From NCBI GenBank assembly GCA_039545355.1, contig BCJJ01000018.1, positions 868,001 through 932,000 on the forward strand: a stretch of DNA of 64,000 nt, written 5' to 3'. Numbering within the stretch: position 1 is the first letter of the stretch; every line of letters starts with the position of its first letter. Below, one piece after another: positions 22,097 to 32,206 of the stretch. A model generated the notes under the pieces. That model ran no database searches. It worked only from the letters and a program-made list of their open reading frames with translations, and was not told where the DNA came from. The translations under genes were made by a program, and so were the position numbers. This stretch comes from Trichosporon coremiiforme. Lineage: Eukaryota; Basidiomycota; Tremellomycetes; Trichosporonales; Trichosporonaceae.

Positions 22097-24742
22097 ATGG
22101 GCGCCGCCAACAGCAGGTTGCAGCAACAGCAACAACAACAGCAGCAACAACAACAAGTCCCTCCACCTCTGGACTCGTCACATCATCACTCCGCCGGTTC
22201 CGCACCCAATGGCGATCTCGGTCCCAAAATCCCTCAGTTCCAACACTCAGAATCCCTGCCCAACCCCTTGCGCACGCCAACGCAAGCATCCGTCTCAGCA
22301 GCCCAGCTGCAGCAGCAATACCTGCCTTCCTCGACATCACACGGCCCGCCGAGTGTCCCGCCGCCGCCGGCAAAGCTGCGCAGGCAGCAGTCTGACGTTA
22401 GGCGCCCAGTGATGCCGACTCGAGCGTCTTCGTCCGAGTCTCAGCGGAAACAGCAGGTCACCTTCCCTCCCTCACCATCAGCCGACGACCCATCTGCGAC
22501 AATATTGCCCGGAGCGCTTCCTCCAGCACGCGGCGTCAAGTTTCCGGATACCCTGCCCATGCCACTTCCCCGGAAAGCTTCAACCAAAAGCAACACAAGC
22601 ACGGCGCACTCCCGTAGCATGAGCGTTCCGGATCTGGAGGACCCGGCAGGACAGCAGCCGCGACGCTTCGGTATCGTTAGGAAACTCAGCCTGAAGCGCT
22701 TTGGTGATCGGACAACAGCGACGTCTGGGCCAGCCCCTCCACCAGGCAGCACGCCCAACGGGCAGACGGGCAATGTCGCTGCGTCCATGATCCCCCGATC
22801 ACTGAGTCGGAAGGGCTCCTTGTCCAGACTTGGCTCATCCAGGGGTGCGCAGGCTTCGAAGCGATCCGCAGCAGCAATGGAAGGTCCCCCAACGTCATCA
22901 ACACAGCCCCTGCCAGCACCGCTGACCCAACCGACGACCAGCGCAGCAGTCTCGATCGCCCGCCCGATACGACAACCGATACGCTCTGCATCGCACATGA
23001 CGAATGTAGGCAAGGGCATCGGCGTTCCTTCCCCTGTGTTGGAGGGCTCGGAAGTGATGGAAACCCCTCGGACGCCTCCGGCTCCGTCCCTGTCACCGGA
23101 ATCTGCTGCGCGGCGAGCCAGGGCGACGCGCGACACGAGCTTGTCACCGCGCAAGTCATCATTCCGCGGGGTCCGGGCGGCTTCATCGCCGTATTCCAGA
23201 CAAGCCCATCGCCCGAATGCCCCTTCTTCGAATGTGTCATCATCGTCCAAGTCTTCGGTCAGTCCCGCTCAGCGTGCTGCGCGCGAGTGGCGCGCCAAGC
23301 TCGTCAACCTCAGTTCGGCTTCTCCCGAGCACACGGATGAGGAGGTCGCCGCCACAGGGTTCGGCGGACCTCGCCCCCCGCCTCGTCCCAAAACAGCAGC
23401 CGCAGGCAACAGCAACCCCTCGACGCCGCTCTCCGAAGTTCCCCCATCGAGGCCCCGCCACCGGCGCCGCAGTCTCGACAGTTTGGTGAGCGTCTCGACC
23501 AAATCCGGCAGGCATGCCAACATCAGCCCAGCGTGCTCCGCCTTCGGCGACGCATTCGACGAGCAGCGCCTCTCGATCTGGTCGGCTGACTTTGACGCAC
23601 TGTCCCTGCACGCCGCGTCCGTCAGTTCGAGCACGGTGTCCAGGGTCTCGCGCGGCACGAACAAGTCGATGAAGTCGAACAAGTCCAAGGCGTCTACGAA
23701 CCTGACCATGGTTCCCGAGGTGCCCAAGATCCCGGACCACATGCTCTCGCAGCTGTCTTCGCAGCTGTCTTCCATCTCGGGCGTGGAGCCGCTCGTTCCG
23801 ACTTCCGCCGTCGGCCAGGGCGGCAAGTATGACAGCGTTTCCATGCTGTCCCGGTCTACGCGGGGTCACAATCGCTCAGCGACTGAGGGCCAGTCCACTG
23901 TGGTCACCGCCGTTACGGCTATGACCTCTCTGCCGGCCGCTTCCGAGGTGACTACGGCTTCGACCGAGTCGTTCTCGACGCCCGAATGGCAGCCTAGTGA
24001 GCGCTTCGTGGCCGTTCGTAGCTCGGCGCCCAACATGTCGCCTGTTCCGGACGCGGAGGAGGAGGAGCCTAAGGACCTGCGCGGCCTCGGTCTAAAGATG
24101 GATATGATGTCGCTGAAGGGGAAGCCTCTGCCTCCGCCTCCTGCGCCGCCGCTGTCCACGACTCCTCCGCCCTCGCACTCGGCGGAGGACAGCGGACAGA
24201 TGAACGAGTCGCCGTACCCATCGCTTTCCACTCGGCGCACCTCGACCCCCGATCACACCGAGTACCTCGTCACCCCTACGTGCGCGACGGCGGAGGAAAA
24301 GATGATGGCTCGCTCTGGTCCCGTCGTTGTTTCCGACAGCGAAGGCGAGTCCGCCCCGGAGAGGAAGCAGCAGCGCCCCATGGGTCCGAGGAAGTACAAC
24401 GGACACATCCGCGATGCTTCCGACGTCAAGATGGCGATTGCCCTCGCGAACCAGACGCACAAGCTTACCCGCTCCCAGTCCTCGGACAGCAAGAGCAAGG
24501 TGCACATCGGTGGACCGCGCGAGCCCACCCGCCCTTCGCCGAGCGTGTCCCGCTCCACGTCGCAGACGCTCGTCAACGCTGCGATCCCGCGCGCGATGTC
24601 CAAGTCGTCGTCCGTCGACCACGGACCGGAGCTGCTCAAGGCGTACGACTTGACTCCCGGACTCGAGGACGGCGGCAGGCGCCCGAGGAAGAAGGGCATG
24701 CCGATGCAGGATCTGCGCAAGTGGCTCGAGACGAGCCAGTAA
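22097..24742 (+). CDS. large disordered protein with N-myristoylation signal and polyQ
   Basis: A single-exon frame of 881 residues. The chosen start MGAANSRLQ fits the N-myristoyltransferase consensus (Gly2, Ser6) and would tether the protein to membranes; it is followed by 12 glutamines. The body is Ser/Pro/Arg/Thr-rich with many SxxS and RxxS phosphorylation-like motifs, poly-proline (PPPPPAPP near residue 685) and acidic patches, and no recognised domain. The last ~100 residues are less disordered (GPRKYNGHIRDASDVKMAIA; GMPMQDLRKWLE) and may be the conserved part. The same frame is open upstream with other ATGs at 22022 and 21863; if 22022 is used, the myristoylation signal would be internal and inactive. 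Confidence 0.8.
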   Translation: MGAANSRLQQQQQQQQQQQQVPPPLDSSHHHSAGSAPNGDLGPKIPQFQHSESLPNPLRTPTQASVSAAQLQQQYLPSSTSHGPPSVPPPPAKLRRQQSDVRRPVMPTRASSSESQRKQQVTFPPSPSADDPSATILPGALPPARGVKFPDTLPMPLPRKASTKSNTSTAHSRSMSVPDLEDPAGQQPRRFGIVRKLSLKRFGDRTTATSGPAPPPGSTPNGQTGNVAASMIPRSLSRKGSLSRLGSSRGAQASKRSAAAMEGPPTSSTQPLPAPLTQPTTSAAVSIARPIRQPIRSASHMTNVGKGIGVPSPVLEGSEVMETPRTPPAPSLSPESAARRARATRDTSLSPRKSSFRGVRAASSPYSRQAHRPNAPSSNVSSSSKSSVSPAQRAAREWRAKLVNLSSASPEHTDEEVAATGFGGPRPPPRPKTAAAGNSNPSTPLSEVPPSRPRHRRRSLDSLVSVSTKSGRHANISPACSAFGDAFDEQRLSIWSADFDALSLHAASVSSSTVSRVSRGTNKSMKSNKSKASTNLTMVPEVPKIPDHMLSQLSSQLSSISGVEPLVPTSAVGQGGKYDSVSMLSRSTRGHNRSATEGQSTVVTAVTAMTSLPAASEVTTASTESFSTPEWQPSERFVAVRSSAPNMSPVPDAEEEEPKDLRGLGLKMDMMSLKGKPLPPPPAPPLSTTPPPSHSAEDSGQMNESPYPSLSTRRTSTPDHTEYLVTPTCATAEEKMMARSGPVVVSDSEGESAPERKQQRPMGPRKYNGHIRDASDVKMAIALANQTHKLTRSQSSDSKSKVHIGGPREPTRPSPSVSRSTSQTLVNAAIPRAMSKSSSVDHGPELLKAYDLTPGLEDGGRRPRKKGMPMQDLRKWLETSQ

Positions 24743-25158
24743 GCTGCAAAGTGACGGTGTGAGAATGCCGGTCGTTCTCCTGCCACACGACACAACGTAA
24801 CTTCAATGTTTTCAACCCCCTTACCATTTCCTTGTATTGATTAGACAGATAGACGGCGGTGTATGAATACGTTGTGAGAAGTCACGACTGGTGCACGCGA
24901 GCACTGTCCCCATGAGAGAAGGAAGAGAAGAAGCACCGAGCCACGAGATTGAAGCAGCGGGCGATAACGTAATAGAAACACTGGTGGCCAGGGGGCAAAG
25001 GGAGAGGACGAAGGGGGCCTCAACACGAAACAGCGGCGATGGGGTCTCTCGTCGCGGCATGAGGAGGAATGGCGTAAGCAACGCGGCATCGCAGGCAATT
25101 GAGTCTTGATCCGAGTATCATATGTTCGTCGGAGCCGACAGCCTTTGCTCGTTGAGCA

Positions 25159-25239
25159 CATCCCCAGCGTCCCCAGCATCCCCAGCATCCCCAGCATCCC
25201 CAGCATCCCCAGCATCCCCAGCATCCCCAGCATCCGCAG
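25159..25239 (+). repeat. 9-bp minisatellite, nine units
   Basis: Nine head-to-tail units of CATCCCCAG; unit 2 is CGTCCCCAG and unit 9 is CATCCGCAG, the seven between them and the first are identical. The unit is three codons long, so all frames stay open through it (Ile-Pro-Ser on +, Leu-Gly-Met on -). Confidence 0.95.
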
Positions 25240-28200
25240 TTTCGCCAGACTTGGAAGACTCGCGAAGCTCGTGAGATTTGTGAGACTCGTGAGGACTCGT
25301 GAGACTAGACACCAGTTCTAGATATGCCAACCCGGTGAGACAAGCATGAGATGTATGAGACAGACTGGGGGCGAAAACAGGCGCCACGGCGCCGGCGCCT
25401 CGCACGCCCCGCACGCTGTATCTCAGCTTCACACACCTCACACCGCCGGACCCGGACGCCAAAACCACCAGAACTACCAAAACAAGGCCTACCCAATGGC
25501 GTTCCGTTCCACCGCGTATGCGTTTGTGTTCTTGTTTATGTTCACAACTGGGCGAGTCAGGTGTCAGGAGCGTTGAAGACAGATCAGGAATGAGGTATAA
25601 TGAAAGGGTAGAGGGACCGAGGGCATCCGAAGCGAAGACGAGGGTACGAGGGTACGAGGGCTTTGACTGCGTTGTCTTGCGGACGATTGCAGAGCACGAT
25701 ACCCCAGATCGCTGTTGTCTTTATCCCTTCGAGAGTTCCTGTGAGGATCCTAGACGCGGGCGCTCAGTGAAAGGGACCTGTCAAGGAACTTTAGGAAGCG
25801 GCCGCACTGTGCGCCTCTCGGCAGGGATTGAGGGGTCCTTCATTCGATCAAAGTACAGGTCTACAGCTCTCTCTCCACCATGAAGCGTGCATGAAGCACA
25901 AGAGATGAAAGGGGGGACGTAGAGAGGCATGAACGGGAGAGGAAAAAGGCACCGACCGGGCCGGGTCAGGGAATGCTGAATTCCATACGGCGCGTCGCGT
26001 CAAATGCTATCCTACATACCCCTCACCCCTCATCCAGCGCGGCTCACCCGGCCAGTGGACTTCCGCCCTTCCCCTCTTTGCCTTTGTTTACCTTCTGGAG
26101 CTGTCCCGGGTTTATGGGGCTTCCGGGCTTTCGGGGCGGATGCACAGGCAAGGGGACATGCATGCGGATCAAAGACTCCCGCTGCTTTATGCTTGTCAAG
26201 CATATCCCAGGTGTTTCCCGCAGTCGAGATGCTCCAGTCGTTGCGAATGCTAGTCGGGCCCCAAGATCGACAACTATGCGCAGTCATGGATCAGTCCGTC
26301 TATCAAGCCTTCGAGCAGGTCGAGACCTTTTAAGAGGAGAGAGGCAAGCTGCGTCATTCAACAGGACTGACTGGCGCAAGTACGTAGCCTTTGTTTGTTT
26401 CTGCTTGCTGCTAGCCATGCTAGCGCATTTGACCCACGCCAAGATTGACAGCATAGACAGTACTAGCAGCAACTACGGAGCCGACGTCCGGGTTCAATTG
26501 CAGTTCAGTTCAGGAGCTCCCGAGGTGCCGAGGATCTGAGAGGATGACTGTTTAGTGCGGCCGAAGGCATCCGTCTCTGCGATTTCTTGGCATGGGGTGC
26601 GACGCATGCGTGCACCTGCGTACTTGAGGTGGCTTGCTCACTGGGCGGGGTGAGGCCTCGAGCATGCGTTGGAGTTTCGACACTCCGAGCTCCGGAATGA
26701 ACGATCCTCGACGTCCCGTACGTTCAGCAAGGTCGTGCAATCATGGGGCCGAATGCGCTACGTCAACTACGGCCGGCCGGTGCCTACGTCTTCTGCAGCA
26801 ATCCGGTCCATGCGTGCCGCCCGTGGGTACCATGGGTGCGACTTCCGTACCCGTGCCGCCGGATCGCGGATTCGAGCCGGATCGAACCGGAAGCCTCGAA
26901 TGGGCAGATTAGTCTCAAGCCAGTTCCGAGCCTAATCGCTGCACCGAAATACGTAGCTCACCCTTCGTCAAGCTCGTTTCATTGGCCCAGGTGGCCGCAA
27001 AGTAGACATAATTAGACAAGCAAGGAAAGAAAAAAAACAAGCTCTGAGCCTATCTAGCCTATCGTCTGTTTTATTCCTGCCAACGCCAACGTAACGGGGG
27101 AATAGGAACCGGTTCCATCAGAGCTTAGGGGCGGCGAGGGTCGGCGGTTCCTTGCCTGCCTGACCTGCCATGACTCATTGATGGACTGCGTTTCTCAGAA
27201 CTGGAGCTGGTTCCCAGCCAAAAGATCAAAATAGAAGCATCACCCCCCTCGTCTTATGGCTCCAAATGTGCTCCAAATGCACAGTCCTTCATCGCCACAG
27301 CGCACAGTGCATGCGCATATGCAAGCGAAGATGCAGCAAAGCGCAGCCACATGCCCACCATTTCCCCGCCATTTCGCAGGCATGTGCTAAAGCACAGAAT
27401 GAATGGTGAGATCGGCGTAACGCAGTGGCGGGTCGAACACAGGAACCGAGTTAATCTCGGTCAGGTTATGTCGGTGGGGTGACCCAGCGTTTCGTGGCCA
27501 GCAGCGAACAAAACAAGGACACAGCTGACACAATCGACACAAGACATGGCAAGGCATGCACGCTCGCCATCTTGCGGCCATGAGCGCGTCTGACTCGGCC
27601 AGCCATCGTAAATGAATCTCGCGCTTCCTCAGTTTCTCACGCCCGGGCGTTTCGGGGCGATGTGTTGCACACGACTCACCCGGTGCTTGGAATGCAGCCT
27701 CGCTGCGAATAGATAGTGCGGTGCCCGCAGACCCGACGAGAATGCGCGTGCCAGGGAGAACAGCACAAGGGCGGTGTATCGCAGTCAGTCAGGCTCAGGA
27801 CGTCAGGTTCTGTCAGGATCGGAATCGGCAGGATCGGGCAGGTGGTTTCTTGGGAAACTTCTGGGACACTGGGAAGGTGGAGTGTGCCGAGCAGTGCCGC
27901 TGGAACACCTGGAGCGCCGACTGCGATGGCCGGCGGTGGGTTTCTATTCCTGTGTGGGACGTGAGATACAGGTCAGGTTTAGGTCGCCGCATCGCCGCCG
28001 GCAGCGGCGCAGGGAGCACCGCTCTGTCATCCGTTAGCTGTTCGCAGAACGCCGATGATCAAGTGGTCTGCGGCGCCAGCCTGCGGCGGCTGATCGACTG
28101 GTGTGCACTGGTGCGCTCGAACGGCCGAGGGGCCGAGGGATCCGAGGGGTGGGCCGAACTGGCAGCCGACCGAGTCCTACCGAGTCCTGAACGGACATCG

Positions 28201-29500
28201 AGGAGCCTGTCATAGACGACGAGAGAAGCTGTGAATCTCGCGGATGCACCTGCTACGGATCCCTACTTGAGTCCCTCTGTGCAGTGTGCGTGACCCTCAC
28301 GTACATTCGTCACTCAAGAGCAGTACTGCTGGAAATTCTGGTTCCGCCATTATGGATACAAGGAATAGCGTGAGCAATGCAAGCACCGCTTTAGACCATT
28401 ATCATGGCGTGGCCCTGAGACATCCGTACCTGGCTGGCTGATATGTTCCTGGTGATTCCTGGACAAAGCGGCGAGGGGAGCCAATGGCAAAAGACGTTGC
28501 CGGTGCGTCCGGTGCACGTATTCAACTCGCCACCCTTGAGGCCTTGAGGGGTGAATGTCATCCAGCCGGGTGGATGCTCGCTGCCAGGCCCGAGGCCCCA
28601 GGGTCATCTGACGAGAAGCGTAAATGCCCTTCCCTGAGCACTCCGACTGTAATGCACAGTAGCCTGTTCCTCTGCCCTCTGCCAGCTCTGCAAGACGTAC
28701 AAGTGACGCAGACACCAGGTCCACAGGGCCTCCACAGGGCAATGGAGGGCTGTAGGGCATGCTGCTTGCAGGGCAGCCTAGGGAACGCCCAGCGCCAGGG
28801 CACAGCTCATCATCCTACTCGATGCCTCGCCGCCTTGTTGCGGCCAACCGGCTCCCACTCACCCTGCCCAATACACCAATGCCCAGCCAGATTCAGCCAG
28901 CCGCACCCAGGCTCCTCTCTGAGGCTCACCCAGCACATCAGTCACTGTCCACTGGACGGACCACCGCCCTCCTGCACTCCTGCACTCTTGCCCTCCTTGA
29001 ATCGGACCAAACGATATCTAAGCCCCAGGCATTCCGACCTCTGCTTCTTCTTTCCCTCACTTCTCTACCACCCCCCTCCCCCGGCGTATTCTTCGTGCTC
29101 GACCGTCATCGACTTGCTTGCTTGACGTCCCAGAAGCGAGCAGTCCCAACCCTCCCCCTGCGTAAGTCGACACACCGCACCGCTTCCCCCGTCGACCGAA
29201 CCCCTCCTTTCGGCGACAGAGTATACCTCCCCGCCAGCCCAGCGTCGCCCGCTCCGTCCGACCCCGTGCGCCCAGCCCGCCCACACAACTGCATCACTGC
29301 GGACACGAAACTCACACTGCGGGATCTGCGCCTCTCCACACCGTCGATCTCAGCTCGGACACACGCGCGACAGTCTTGACACCGACAGTCGACGAGTGAC
29401 CCTTTTGCGCACTGTCTGTCTCATCCGGCTGCCCCTCCCAGCTGTCTGACAACATTCGCAACACTCGATCTCCTTTCCAACCTCTCGACAGTTCGACCTC

Positions 29501-29506
29501 TATAAA
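29501..29506 (+). promoter_or_regulatory. possible TATA box of the glyoxal oxidase gene
   Basis: TATAAA in a CT-rich context about 185 bases before the start codon of the following gene; the spacing is reasonable for a long 5' leader. Confidence 0.4.
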
Positions 29507-29686
29507 CCTTTCCCCTTCACTCTCCACACCCTCCTTTTGTCCCCAGATTCATGTGCTAACCGTTTATTCAGCCTTCTTCTCTTCTCTCTCAATCCCGATT
29601 CATTCTCCGCTACCTACCCATACCTCTAGCGACGTAGTCGAGATCGATCCCTACTCGCTTCACTCTTCAAGTCCGTCACCGCAACA

Positions 29687-32206
29687 ATGTACGCCACCGC
29701 TCTCCAGGCCCTCTGGACGGTGGTTCCGCTACTTGCGGCCACTGTCAACGCCGCCACCCCGCTCTCCTTCGAACCCGCCGGCGATGCAGGAATCAGTGCC
29801 CAGATGGTGAGTATCCAGCGTTTCTCGGCATCTCAGCCCCCACACCCCCGTGGTCCCATTTCGAAAACGCCACGGCCTCACGGCCTGTAACCCCCCCCCC
29901 CCCTCACGCCAAGACACAGCCACTGACCGTGACCACAGATGTTCCTCGGTACCAAGAACAAGGTCTACATCCTGGACAAGTCTGAGAACAACCCCACCAC
30001 GATCGACGGCAAGTACGGAACGCACCCCGCGTGGGCCGTCGAGTATGACATCAAGACCCAGCAAGGTGAGTGCATTCATGGCCCTGCGCGCCGCATCAAG
30101 CGATTCACGTGCTTCTGCTACGACTGCCAAATGACGCCGGTGAATGGAATGTTGCGGTGGAGTGATGGGTGGGTGGGTGGTGCCCTCGGCCTCGTGAGGT
30201 CATATCCGAAGTTTGTTCCTCGGACCTCGTGGCTGATGCGCCGTGGGCCCATCCATTCCCACCCTGCATCGTTTTCCATGTGATCTGTGCGATCTAGTCG
30301 TCTGCACTCCTGCACCACATGATCACTTTCTGCACGGACATGCACGCATAAAGGAGTCGTAACGCTGACGATGCAGTGCGCACGATGGATGTCTACTCGA
30401 ACACTTTCTGTGCCGGTGGAGCGGTTCTCGGAAACGGAACCTGGGCGGTTTTCGGCGGTAACCAGCGTGAGTTTATTCTTTTTTGGGTCGGCGATTACAT
30501 CACCACCCACCATCCACCCATGCTGCGGAACGTTATGCAGTAACTAATCATGCACAGCCGTCACCACCAACGGTGTTGCCACCAACGAGGGTGCCCAGTA
30601 CAAGGACCTCGCTGGCGGAACCGCCATCCGTCTCCTCGACCCCTGCGACGATGAGTCCTGCCAGTACGTGCAGGGTGAGCAGACGTACGACATCTCCAAG
30701 GACACTGGCGGCTACCTCCAGATGACCGGCAAACGATGGTACCCGACCGTCGAGACCCTCCCCGACGGAACCCTCATCGTTATCGGTGGTGACAAGAACG
30801 GTGGATATGTCAACACCGCTGCTCAGGACAACCCGACGTACGAGTTCTTCCCTCCCAACGACGAGGGCGCCGTCAACCTCCAGTTCCTTACCGACACCCT
30901 TCCCGTCAACCTGTACGCCCTCACCTGGCTGCTTCCCTCCGGCAAGCTCTTCATGCAGGCCGCTCGCAAGACCATCATCTACGACTACAAGACCAAGGAA
31001 GTCACCTGGCTTCCGGACATGCCGCACGCCACCCGTGTCTACCCTGCCTCGGCTGCCACTGCTATGCTTCCCCTGACGCCTCGCAACAACTACAACCCGA
31101 CCCTCCTCTTCTGTGGCGGTTCGTCCACTGACAAGTGGGGAGACGACGGTGGTCCCCACTACAACGTTACCGCTGTCCCCGCCGACAACACCTGTGTTCG
31201 CATCACCCCCGAGGGCAACGGCAACCCGCAGTACGAGGACGACGACTACCAGATGGAAGGCCGCTCGATGGGCCAGTTTGTCATGCTCCCCGACGGAACC
31301 ATGTGGCACGGTAACGGTGTCGCCATGGGCACTGCCGGCTACGGATGGGACAAGTACTCGATCGGACAGTCGTTCGGCCAGGACCCCATCTACATCCCGA
31401 CCATCTACAACCCCGACGCCCCCGCCGGCTCTCGCTGGAACCGCACTGGTCTCCAGCCGTCGCCCAACGAGCGCATGTACCACTCGACCGCCATTCTGCT
31501 TCCCGACTCGTCTGTTCTCATCGCCGGCTCCAACCCCAACGCCGACTTCACCAACGAGCAGTGGCGCTCGCGCACCGACCTCGAGCTCTGGTACCCGTGG
31601 TACTTCAACGAGCAGCGTCCCTCGTCTGCCGGTCTCCCCAAAACGCTCAGCTACGGTGGCGAGGGCTTCAACCTCACTCTCACTGACATCTGGGTTACGA
31701 GCGAGGAGAAGGTGAAGACTGCCAAGGTCGTCCTGATCCGTGGCGGCTTCAACACGCACGCCCTTGGATTTGGCCAGCGCATGCTCGAGCTCAACTCGAC
31801 CTACATCATGGACCAGTCGCAGGACAACAAGACGACGCTCTGTGTCTCGCAGCTGCCCGGCGAGATCGGCCCCATGGTCTTCCAGCCCGGACCCGCCCTC
31901 GCCTTCGTCGTTGTCGACGGCATCCCTTCGCACGGTGAGATGGTCATGGTCGGCAACGGTCAGCTCGGCGAGCAGCCCACCAAGGCCAACGCCCCTCTCC
32001 CTGCCTCGACCGTCATCCCCAAGCCCGAGGCGCCCAAGCCGACCGAGGAGCAGCAGCAGAACAATGCTGCCGCTACTGAGGCGTCAGGATCGGGCGACTC
32101 GAAGGCGAGCGCGCCCTCCGAGGCGCCCAAGAGCGGCGCCCTCCCCCTTATGTCGGGCCTGACGACGGCGCTGTTCGGCCTCCTCCTCGCCCCCCTCCTT
32201 CTCTAA
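29687..32206 (+). CDS. glyoxal/galactose oxidase-like copper radical oxidase, secreted
   Basis: Four exons (29687-29806, 29939-30065, 30377-30466, 30558-32206) give 661 residues. The protein has a signal peptide (WTVVPLLAATVNA), a kelch-type beta-propeller and a C-terminal domain. The copper radical site is complete: Cys94 in YSNTFCAGG and Tyr174 in KRWYPT for the cross-link, Tyr420-His421 in NERMYHS, and His513 in FNTHALGFG. A Pro/Glu/Gln/Ser-rich tail leads to a hydrophobic C terminus after a Gly-Ala segment, which is a GPI-anchor signal, so the enzyme is likely held at the plasma membrane or wall. It should oxidise aldehydes or alcohols to give hydrogen peroxide (CAZy AA5_1 family); exact substrate unknown. 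Intron 1 contains a 13-base C run. Confidence 0.92.

Larger units (their letters stand above)
24743..29686. other. 4.9-kb gene-poor region
   Basis: The longest stretch without a supported gene. It contains a 9-bp minisatellite (25159-25239), a degenerate GACTCGTGAG repeat (about 25255-25308), a GAGGGTACGAGG repeat near 25640, and GC-rich degenerate GGATCGG/GGCCGAGG-type repeats around 27810-28160. A + strand frame at 25973-26539 includes one hydrophobic segment but nothing else that supports it. The final 600 bases are pyrimidine-rich with a TATA box and belong to the glyoxal oxidase promoter. Confidence 0.5.

Noticed and set aside
25159..25239. Short regular repeats considered as a CRISPR array
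   Set aside because: Units are directly adjacent 9-mers without spacers in a eukaryotic genome; it is a minisatellite.
25973..26539. 188-codon + strand frame with one possible membrane helix
   Set aside because: No family resemblance, no promoter or splice context, low-complexity composition; probably chance in the gene-poor block.
24743..29686. Possible transposon remnant in the gene-poor block
   Set aside because: No reverse transcriptase, transposase or integrase motif in any frame and no long terminal or inverted repeats that I could see.
30548..31933. 461-codon minus-strand frame opposite the glyoxal oxidase
   Set aside because: Shadow of the oxidase exon, which has full active-site support; Val/Gly/Arg-rich pattern without domains.
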